Of a stretch of 64,000 nucleotides of DNA, positions 32,401 to 44,400 are shown in pieces; within the stretch, counting starts at the first letter, position 1, and each line of letters begins with the position of its first letter. The notes below the pieces were generated by a model. It made no database searches. It was not told the DNA's origin and saw only the letters and a program-made list of their open reading frames with translations. The stretch is from Manduca sexta. Its lineage: Eukaryota > Arthropoda > Insecta > Lepidoptera > Sphingidae. Both the position numbers and the translations under genes were made by a program. Location: the NCBI RefSeq assembly GCF_014839805.1, contig NC_051116.1:7235556-7299555 (forward strand). Direction: 5' to 3'.

Positions 32401-35400
32401 TTTCGTTTTAACAAGGCAGGTGTGTCGTTCGCCTGATGGTAAGCGATACGACCGCCCAACAGTATCAATATTTCTTTCCTTTATCCGTAAGTATTCTAAT
32501 GATATTGGGTTTTCAGTCCAATATCTGGAGTCTGGAGTGTCTGGCGATGGGATCGTCCCATCACATCATTGGTCGGAATACACATAACAAAAGTTTGTGT
32601 ACAGGTAGCGTAGGGATGTGAGCGTGCACGTGTGTATTTACATACATACATAACATCACGCATTTTATCCCCGAAGGGGTATGCAGAGGCGCCACTATGG
32701 CACCCACTTTTCGCCAAGTATGTTCCGTCCCATGATGTGATAGGGGGCGAGCCTATCGCCATATCGGGCACAAATTCCAGACTCCGGGCTGATACTGAGC
32801 AGAAAAACCCAAATATCATAAATAGTGTGTATTTATGTGTGCTTGTACACGTGTGTTTATGCATTCGTGTACGTGTTTGAGTGTGTGCGTTTGCATGTGT
32901 ATAATAGTGTGTGCGTGAGGGTGTGTGTTTGTGTATGTGTGCGTGTACGTATGTTTGTGCGTTCGGGTACATGTTTGTGTGTATGCATGCGTGTGTTTGT
33001 GTGTGTGTGCGGATACTCACGGCGGATAGTTGTACGTAGTGGCACCTCTCGTTGTCGTCCTCGGTGCTGGTCTTCTCGTCGTACTGCACTTCGTACTGCT
33101 TCATCGACTCTGCAACGGATATTTATTGACGTGTGAGTATTTTTGCGGATATATTTTTGTAACCAAAATTTTAATTGAAGATGGCGGATTGTACTTTGGA
33201 GTTTTAAAGTGATTATGAATATACTAAATATCCGATAATACGGCAACATTCGGATATACAAGAAATGCCTATGCTATGCCCAAGAAATGTTGACTATATT
33301 TGCCCACTAAGCTACAGCAAATCCGTTATGGTTCGGATATGGCAGAAATCCGAAAATATCCGAAAAATATTCCCGTTGTATTACCGTGTCCGTTGAGCGG
33401 GTGTGCGGGCAGCGTGATGGGCGCGAGGATGGGAGTCTGCAGGTCGCGCCGACCCTCCTCGCGGGAGCCCCCCGACGGCAGGTTCAGGCACTGCACAACA
33501 AACACAACTGGCGACTGGCGACTGGCGACTAGCGACCACTACTACTAAGCTACTAAACTAATAAGTTATGCATGGAAAACACGTCAAATGGTAAACTATA
33601 CACAGAGGAAATTTCACATGGAGAAAGTTATATGATTCTTAATGGTAACTCAAAGAAACGAAACTTTGAACGAATGAGTCATGAGGGAAAGTATTTCATA
33701 GTTTCAGGATATTACATATATACAAACATTATGATTTTTTTTACATGAACTATTACATAAACAGGCTTTGTGTGACAAAAATACATTGCAGTGATTGTTA
33801 CCTCGAAGATGTTTTGTTCCTCGTCGTCCTCTTTGGGCGCTGGGTTGTGTTTTTTGTACGCGTGAAGTGATGGCCATGCCCCACCCAGACCTGAACACAA
33901 ATGTATCAATGTATTTATTTAGGGTTGACAGAGGTCTAGTTGGATTGCTATTGAGGGAAGTAGACAATTAATATTTCCAACTCCTCCTTATCTTTCTATT
34001 TGATTAATTTCGTTGCGGGATAATGAGAAATTAGTTTTCCCTGAGACTCGGCGAGCTTCACTGCTCGGTGTCATAAAATGCGTGTCACTGATGATCCTGA
34101 CTTACAGGAGTTGTAATGGTGGGTGTCAGGGCGGGAAAGTCTCTAGAGGTCTAGTTGGACGTATTGGGAAAAAGGGTAATTTATTAAAGTCTGTTGAAAA
34201 ATATCCGAATCTGCCAGCCTGTTTGACAGTATTTGATTAGTGTTTTATTTAAGTTTTATAGAAAAATATCCGAAACCAAACTGGCGTGGCGAAAGGGATC
34301 CCGACATAACTTATAGGTGGTTATACTAATGATAATTAAAATTTCACATAAATTACAAAAGGGAAGCCGGCAAGAATCAGGCTTTATATACAGGTTAGAC
34401 TTATAGCCTTTTCACTCTAGTGGTATTAATATTAATACGACTACCTGTAAGGTTTTGAGTTTAAGTAACCACAAGTATCATCAGAGTTGACTTGTCAACA
34501 CTTTCTAGAGATCATACACCAGGGACTAGACAAGATGGCTTTCTACAACCGTTAATGGTGATAAAAAAAAAGTCACAGAAGATCGCTGGATGCGGGCCGC
34601 TGTCAATAGGTCGACCTGGACATCTTTGTGGGAGGCCCATGTCCAGCAGTGGACATATTTCGGCTGATATGTTTGATCGACAAGTGTATTACTAGGATAT
34701 GTCACTCTTAGATCAGTAAAGCAGAGAACTGTGACGAAAATGGTACCCACTTTTGGTGCCTTAAAAAATTGATTTATTTTAATATGTTTAACTCACCGTG
34801 GAGAAATCCAGTATACGGTAGGGGAGGCAAAAGAAAACACATTAGATAAATTAGTTCACAGGGTACTTTTACACATTCCATATAATAAAATAAATTGTAC
34901 TTCAATAGTATTTGTAGTACATTGGTATATACCGAACATTTTCGAATATCGATATATATGTACTACGTAAATTTGGCGTACCGAACATTCATTGTGTTCA
35001 ACTGAATTGAACTGCAATCCATTCAAATTGATTTAAGCATGATGTCAATATTGATGCTTTTGGTTGTGTACGTAGTAGCGCTCATAATATAAAAACGCGA
35101 GACTAAGTGCAAACCTGGATGTGAATAAAAAATATTAGTCAAATAAGGACAATTATTTGTTGTACAAGGGAATAAATAGGTTATAACAGTGACGTTTTGG
35201 TTGCCATTTTAGTTCAGATTTTGAACAAATAGTTTATATGGACGTTTGAGTCTATAGAATATACGTCAATGCTTTCGATCTTATATGTGAACCACAATAC
35301 TTTTTAAGCGAGTACCAAGTGACCCCACTGTATCTGATGGTAAGTGGTGTGGGGTCCAGACTGACGACTAATTAGAGATGATTACCCCTTGCCAGTCTAC

Positions 35401-38400
35401 ACAATTATGCCGGTTTGAAACTGGATATACAGGCTGATCCCAGAACGCGACTCACTTGAGCCACTATGGAAGTTTTTTTGTATACGGTCGCTATGGGCTG
35501 ATAGTCTACCTCCAGTTTGACATCGCATTTTAAATATCGTTAGCTCATTATTACAAGGATCTGTTTTATATATTTTTATGTACAAATTAAGTTATATACA
35601 AGATCTTTTGTCATTTCCTTACTAAATGAAACCACATACTTATCTTGAACACTACAATAAGTTATTCAAACCGTAGATGTAAAATAAAATAGTGTAAGTT
35701 TGGAACAAAATAAATATCAAAAGTGATTTTAATCTTGCACGTTACTGCCACTACTTTAAGAAAATTCGTCGCAGCGGCAACATCACACATTAATTTAGAA
35801 ACACACTTACAAACACGACATATTCGCACTTACAAAATGATAAAAAAATCAATCAAAATCTAAAATCATCCTTATAAGAGAGCCAGCGATATGTCGAACA
35901 ACGATGGAAGATGAATGTATCATTCGCTAGACTAATTGCATTTACACGAGCTACATAATTAGTATATGATGTATAAAGTTGCTAGAGTACTAAAACACAC
36001 ACACTCTCGCCTTTTATTCCGGAAGGGGTAAGCAGAAGCACAACTGGTGTGCCTACTTTTCGACGTGCGTATTCCCATGATGTAAGGAGTCTATTGCCAT
36101 ATTGGGCACGAATTTTAGACTCCGGGCTGATACTAAATAGAAAAGCTTAATAGCACTTTGCCCGAACCGGGGGTTTAACCCAAGACGTCAGCAGTACAGT
36201 CACTGTAATACAACTACGCCACTCTACTTCTACTTGATATAGCTGTTATTATATCATAGACACGCCCCACGTCTTTCTCTAACCGCCTACCTACAATATC
36301 CTTATTCTTCCATTTTTTATTAGAAATTTGGTCCTTCAACCCAGATATAACTAACAATGCATGGATACCATTGGTATTGTAAATGTAATTTGTAATTACT
36401 TTCTGTCAGGTGATCCCTTGCTCCTTGGTTTTTTTAGAATAGAAAAATCTTACTTCCAGTTGCCAATTAATATAATTATTACGTCAGCTATATTATTAAG
36501 ATAGATAGCGTGGAAGCCGAGGCTCGGATCCGATCTCTTACCGCGCGTCGTCCCCAAAAAGTGGTGTGGCGTGTCTTTATTAATGAAATAACTTATATGA
36601 GTTGAATATTAGAGATTAACAGGAATAATTTTGTGTAACACATTGTAACTGCTGTTATAGTAATCACTAGCGACCCGCCCCGGCTTTGCACGGCTGCAAT
36701 GCTGATACTAAATACACTACAGAAAAACTGTGAACGTTGTATATAAAAACATAGCGGCCCGCTCTGGCTTCGCACGGGTATAACATAACAAAATAACAGT
36801 ATTTCTCCACTATTTAATGGATGTTATTATACATATAAACCTTCCTCTTGAATCACTCTCTCTATAAAAAAAAACCGCATCAGAATCCGTTGCGTAGTTT
36901 TAAAGATTTAAGCACACATAGGGACAGAGAAAGCGACTTTGTTTTATACTATGTAGTGATTACTACCTAACGCATAATATGATGTTAGTTTTAGCTTAAC
37001 TTTGAGATTAAATTTTATATATTGTAATGATGTTATAACACATTGTATTGTAATTTTGCACGTCATTTGACTAAATATGGTAAAACACTATTTTATAAAA
37101 CACGCCACCTAATAATGTACCCATATTTGCAAAATAAATAGATTGATATTTCTCAGTTGTTCATTGCCATGTTGAAGCAATCCTATAGCCCCGTCTTCCA
37201 ATAGCTCCTTACCCTATTCCCACAGCAGCTTACCGTCTAACAGCTCCTCGATGGCAGTCCGGACTCCCTTGTCGAAGGCCCTCGCGTCTGCAGCCGTCTG
37301 GAAGGTCAGCCCGAACCGCTTCTCGTCAGTCACCCAGTGGTGGAACGTGGGCATCACCTTGTTGTACTGGAAGTCTTTCTTCACCGTGCATTCTAACACC
37401 ACCTGGAAAGATGGTATATGTTTTTAAGTACAGTTTTGCGGAATTTTTAACTGTGAAATAAATCTATTATAATTTTCTCTCGAAGAAATTGGAGGCCTTC
37501 ATGGCCAGGGGGAGAGGGGCTAAAGTATTTAAGTGCATATTCTGTCAATATGTGCACAATGGCATGCATTGTGTTTTTATAATCGTTTATATTAAGTTTA
37601 GTTTATATTAACTTTAACTTGTAACTGTTTTTGTCCGGGTTGAAGGACCAAAAAATTCTAATATGGCTGACTAAATAATTATATTGTATGTACAGTTGGA
37701 AGCAAGATTTTTGCAAGCAAGTGGGTCATCTGAAAAAAGTAATTACCTATAAACATATTCAATACTAATTGTATCAATGCGTTGTCAGATATATCTGGGT
37801 TGAAGGACCAAATTACTAATAAGCTGAAAAACTAAGGATATTTTAGGTAGGTTTTCAATTCAAGACATGCAATCCGCTACCCTGATGGTGATAATGACGT
37901 CATTAACCTTATGCATGGGCGTGCACAGAAAGACATTTGCCACAAGAATAGCCACGTTGGCGTCATGAGCGAAGTGCGGGAGCTTAGCTTACCAGGTCTA
38001 CCCATCAGAGGCACTGCATAAGCTTCAACAAACCATGGTTCAAGTTTAAGGATAGGCAAGGTTCGTGGCAAAAAAAAAGCGACGATAGCCTAGTTGGGTG
38101 TGGAACGGACTGCCGAGACGAATGTCCGCAGGTTCAAATCCCAAGGGCACACACCTCTGAGTTTTCTAAAATCATGTGTGTATTCTTTGTGAAGTTATCG
38201 TTCGCTTTAACGGTGAAGGAAAACATCGTGAGGAAACCTGCACATCTGAGAACTTCTCTATAGAAATTTCGAAGGTGTGTGAAGTCTACTAATCCGCACT
38301 AGGCCAGCTCGGTGGACTAAGGCCTAATCCCTCTCAGTAGTAGAGGAGGCCCGTGCACAGCAGTGGGCAAGTATATAATACAGGGCTGATATTATTTTAT

Positions 38401-41400
38401 TATTATTATAAGGTTCGTGGTACATACCATATTATCGCTGATCCGTTTGCCGTGTATGTAGTATTCGTGCGTGGGCGTCGACACGATCGCGGAGGTGGAT
38501 GTCGTGTCGCTATTACTATCCCCACCTGCTAACAGAAGAGGATAAGTCTTTATTTAAGGGTTTTGGTATAGATGTATATAATTTTGCAAGTGTTAGAGTG
38601 TGGTTTGACTGCCTCGGTGGCGTAGTTGTATTGCATGTCCGGTACAATAGCGCTCTGAGGTCCTGGGTTCGAATCCCGGGTCGGGCAAAGTGATATTTGG
38701 GTTTTTCTGCTCAGTATCAGCCCGGAGTCTGGAATTTTTGCCCGATATGGCGATAGACTCGCCCCCTGTCACATCACGGGACGGAACATACTTGGCGAAA
38801 AGTGGGTGCCCTAGTTGCGCCTCTGCATACCCCTTCGGGGATAATTGCGTGATGTTATGTAGAGTGTGGTTTTTGTTTGTTATTTAAAGGTATAGTTAGA
38901 AACTATTTGTAACTAAATTATGATTGCAAGAATGTTTTCTAGCATCGTGTTTTATAGTGATATGGAATTTTCCACGTATTTGACAACGTAAGCAACAGCA
39001 AAAATGTTATCTATATATTTAATTAGAATTAGTGGGTACAGTCAGCCACATAATTACCTGAACAAATACAAAATTTTAAATCGCGTTTTACCTTTTGTGT
39101 CCATATCAACAATGGTATTTTTCAATAAAATAACCTTCCAATTTTTATCTTTATTTTAGATAAAGAAAAAATAATATTTCATCTGAAGTTAACTACTTTT
39201 GTGGCTGACTGTACATTAGTAAGCATTTTTATACATATCCTGTTATAAACAATAACGTTTATTAATTGCAATAGTTATACACAAAGCAACCGGAATCACA
39301 CTAGCTGATCAACATGAATCAAGAACAATTCAGAATAAAATAATCAAATAGTAACTATTTTAAACAATGCTTTTGTTTATCAATTATATTATGAAATACA
39401 ATGATTATTGCAGAATGTATGTATTTATTTTTCTTCGTTCCTTTAATATAATAGATTCTATTTTGGATACTTTGACGTAATTCCATTGTAATGTTATCTA
39501 CATTGATCGTCCATATTTAATTATTTATAATATTATATTTTCCCAGCGTATGTAATGTATTATTTTATTCTTAGTTCCGCGTCCTGCGATCGAAGTACCG
39601 TAATAATACTATTAATGCAAAATGAACCGTAAACTTACCTAACATAACATTTCTTTTATTACGATCGCTTATGTCTGGACTACCATCTAAGCTTCGAAAT
39701 TCAAAATTTTTTAATGAGAGATAAAGAGTCATGTGTTTTGAATTTCGAACTTAGGGCGGTAGTCGAGACGTAGTTTGAACTTTGAATCAAATCAAAACCC
39801 ATGACTATCATTCCAAGTTCAAACTACGTCTCGACAACCTAAGTTCGAAATTCAAAACACATGACTCTCCGTCTCTCATTCCAAGTTCAAAACGAGTTGA
39901 CACTATTACCCCAATCGGGGTTCTAAATTCAAAACCCATGACTTCCGAGTTCAAAACCCATGACTTCCAAGTTCAAAACCTAACTCACCGGATATCCTGT
40001 GCGTGTGTGGCGCGGGCCGCTTGCCGACCATGACGTCGGCCAGGCCGCCGCCGCCCAGCGCCACCCACCCGCCCGTGCCCTCGTCGCGGCACATCACCTG
40101 CGCTCGCACACGCACCAGATAGGCACTGGAGACAAGTAGAACGGTACATTATAGTAGACAATAACAACCGCTATAACTAGGTAATAATAAGCGGTTGCCT
40201 AGTTGGTTGTGGAACGGACTGCGGAGACGAATGTCTGCAGGTTCAAATCCCAAAGGCACACCTCTGACTTTTCTAAAAAATTATGTGCATTCTTTGTGAA
40301 CTTATCGCTTGCTTAACGGGAAAGGAAAACATCGTGAGGAGCTGCATACCTAAGAAGTTCTCTACAGGAATTTTCGAGGGTGTGTGAAGTCTACCAATCC
40401 GCACTAGGCCAGCGTGGTGCACTAAGACCTAATTCCTCTCAGTAGTAGAGGTCCGTGCCGAGCAGTGAGGCAGTATAGTATAGGGCTGATATTATTATTA
40501 TATACACCTTGAGTTTTCCTAACTTGGACTTACATTATAGCTATAAGTTATAATATTTTAATTATTGTAATCGTAGTGTTGTCTTTTTTTCTCGCTGGAA
40601 AATATGCGTTTTAATCAAGTCTGCTGGAAAACTTAACAAAAAATATCTCTTGAATTTTCAAGAGAGGAACTTGTTGTCTTTGCACTTGTACGAAGAATAA
40701 AACGTGACATTTATTTAATATTAAATTAGCGCATAATATAATGGCTGTAAATGTGCCAACCAATAGTGCGTAGTCACTTGTGTTCCGGTTTAAAGGACAT
40801 TGTAGCCAGTGTAACTACTGGACATAAGACTTAACATCTCATGTCTCCGGATGGCGAGCGCATTGAAATACCAAACAATACTTCTTAATTCAAGGTGTTG
40901 GTGTATCTGCTGTTTATGGGCGTATCGCTTACTATCAGGTAAACGGCAAGCTCGTCTCGTCATTCAAAGAAAGAAAAAAATCTAGGTAAAGCCTGAGACC
41001 CGGTAAAGGACAAAGTTGACTGACCTACTTACCCATCCCGGGATGGACGTCAGCAGTGGGTCTGATCCGTATTGACGTAGGTCAATACCGGGTGAAACTG
41101 CAGTTTTTATAGTGAAAATCGGTTGTAACGATATTGAAGGGATCTCACCTAGACGCTATATCCAATAGTTATGACCGGTTTCTTTTTAATATCACGTTTT
41201 TTTCCTTTGTAATCACCAAGATATGTCATGGGACCTATTCTATGTAATAAAGACTTATATGTAATTGATTGCCATTTAACGGCCAGACCCCAAGCTAATA
41301 CTAAGCAGAAAACCTCAATACCACATTGCCCCATCAGGGATCGAACCCTATACCTCAGCGCGTCGTACCGCGATACAACTAAAAAAGCCAGGCCTAAATC

Positions 41401-44400
41401 AAAAACCAGGTAAAAATCCATGACTTAACCTAAATATTTTTTATAACTTAAGCCAGAGACCATATTCTCTTTTCGAGGTCATTTTAACAGTGCGTAACAA
41501 AAGCGTAACACACCGCGTCGCATTTAAGACAATAGATATTGGCCTGGGCCCTTATTCTGTATGATAGTGTAAACGCGTAACGCGGCCGTGTCATGTTATC
41601 TTCGAGAAATGGGTGTGGAATGGTATTCTGTAAGCCAAATTTCTATAGTACTAAACATGATGCGTTGTGTTACGTGCTTGTTACGCACTGTTAAAATAAC
41701 GTGCGGGATAGAGAATAAGGCCCCTGTACGCCAATATCTATTGAGAGACCATATTCTCTATGCCACACGTTATTTTTACAGTGCGTAACAAGCTCTTAAC
41801 GCATCGCGTCACGTTCAATACAATAAAAATTGGCATACAGAATACCATTCCACACAAATTTCACGAAGATAACATGACACGGCGGCGTTACGCGTTTGCA
41901 GTGTCATAGAGAATAAGGCCCCAGAATACCATTACACGCTAACTTAACTAAGATAACGAAACACGGCCGCGTTAAGAGTTTACACCGTCATACAGAATAA
42001 GGGCCCAACAATACAATGATGGACCACTTATCACATTAAAGGACGGAATACACATAGCGAAAAGTGACACAAATTGCCTCAACCTACCTTTTCTTTTATT
42101 TTTTTATATTCCTGTGAATGACAAGACGAGCTTGCCGTTCGCATGATGGTAAGCGATACGACCGCCCATAAACAGCAACACCTTTAAATACAAAGTATTG
42201 TTTGGTATTCCACCGCGCTCGCCATCCTAAGACATGAGATGTTAAGTCTTATGTCCAGTAGTTACCCTGGCTACAATGTCCTTCAAGAACACAAGTGACT
42301 GCACACTGCTGCTTGGCGGCAGAAATAGACATTACGGTGACTACCTAGGCGGACTCTCACATATAAGAGACCTACCAATAAAAAGTGGTTTAAGTGTGAA
42401 CGTATTTGGAAGTACTTATGCATTATAATGCAGAGCTTTCTAGTTTAAACGATTTTGTTCAATATTTTAACCCATAGGTAGCAGATGTGATGTCAGTGGA
42501 ACCATTGCTTACGAAGCATACTTCCGTCAGTAGTAGAGGGTGATATTTAACTCGGGCAACTTGTTTCTTAAACTTTCGCGAGACATTATCCAGAGCAAAG
42601 GTTATAAGTTCATTAGGTATGGTATACTTCTCGACAATTTTGCAGATTCAATACTTTGCGTAGGGTCTGTCGATATTTAAACGGTCCTTATTGAAATGAA
42701 CTGCATTTAAGTCAATAAGGATCGAAGTGCTTATCGCCATGGGAATATACACTAAACAAGCGATGTATATTCGACAATCCCTACGCAAAGCATTGCATGT
42801 GCAAAATGCAATTTTGCAGATTCAATACTTTACGTAGGGACCGTCGTTATACTGGAAGATTATAGCCTACAATGGTTATTGAAGCCATCTATTATAAGAA
42901 TATAGTTTTTGGACCCTTGGAAGGTTAAATTTGTTACAATGGTTTTTGAATTTTATTTTTCGTTATATTTTTTTAATCCTTATTTAAACCGCAAAACGTA
43001 TCTACGTAATGCAACAGCCAAGCAATTTTAACCGACTTAAAAAAGAGGTTTTTAATTTGACGTACATTATTTTTGGTATCGCACAACTCAGTCATTTATA
43101 AATGGATTTGAATTTTGATACGTGCATGACAAGGCGACTCCTCTGCACCTGATGGTAAGTGAAGTGGGGTCCAATAGAATGTCGACTGACGAGAGATTAC
43201 CCCTCGACAGTCGACACAATTATGCCGGCCTGTTGGAACCGGATATACTTGACTTGTAACAATATACTTCCAGATTGGCCCTATAGATTGTTCAGTTCAG
43301 TAGTTTAGTTGTTTCATACAACTGAATGACGATGACGAACATGGTCAAGCAAATGTTATTGTTTATGGCATTTGTGTCAACACTGAATAACGAAGCACTG
43401 CTCGTTTCTGGAATCACACGTCTTTTATTCCCAAATGGGTAGGCAGAGGCTAGAACACCCATTTAGTAAGTATTACCCATAATACTAAGTGTATTCCGTC
43501 CCATGATGCCTTGACAAGCCAGTCGTCATGGAGCGGCAATTTATACACCAAATTTTCGCTGTGATATTCCGTCCCATGATGCGATAAGGGCTTACGCCAT
43601 ATTCGTCACAAATTCCACTCAGAACTCTACTTAATAGTTCATATTGCATTAATTCGATAACGAATGTGAACTATGCAGTTATTTGTCAATCAAAGCCGTG
43701 TACCAGTACAACTATCTAAGGGGTTCCTCAGTAGCGTAGCTTGCCAAAGAGACCCTATATCTATATTTGTTGGGGGCACTTCAGGCCAGTGCGAACTTTA
43801 GAGCTGCTAAGTTTAATGTAGGTAGGGGCCAAGAGGGACCCCAAAGCCCCCTGTATCACTGATACCGCTGATACGACGGTAGCTACGCCCCTGAGTTTCC
43901 AATTAAATTAATATTACTAAAATCGTAATATTAGAATTCAGCGAATGCTTCAAGAGCTCAACTATCGTGTTTTTAGCTTTATCACTTGTAATGTCAAGTA
44001 AAGAATATTATGACGTGATTCAAAATCGAAATATAAATACGGGTGATAATTGAATGGACATAAAAATAGAGTCAACGGGCGATAATCGAATACACATCAA
44101 TTTAGCTTAATTGGGAAAAACAATGTACCTTCCAGTGAGGTTTAGCCAAGGTCCACAAATTGTGTTAATAATCACAGCAAGGCAGTGCAAATTTTGAAGC
44201 TTGCAGGACTTGGAGCAAATCACATTTGTAGGAGCCATTGAAATACTGCTGAAAATACCTTTTGTATTATATAAATATTTCAATTATAATTCAGTAACTG
44301 AATCGCATTTGTAGGAGCTATTAAAACATTACTGAAAATACTTTTTGTATTATCTACATTTCAATTATAATTCAATAACCGGTGTAAATTATCTACTGGT

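Noticed and set aside
32496..33104. A 202-codon frame on the - strand across a Spred exon.
   Set aside because: Only 33021-33104 is exon. The rest reads the GT microsatellite and a SINE (His/Thr-rich nonsense).
38620..38690. A possible tRNA gene (A and B boxes, GGTTCGAATCC).
   Set aside because: No cloverleaf can be closed, the sequence continues into the body shared by all family A SINEs, and it recurs many times.
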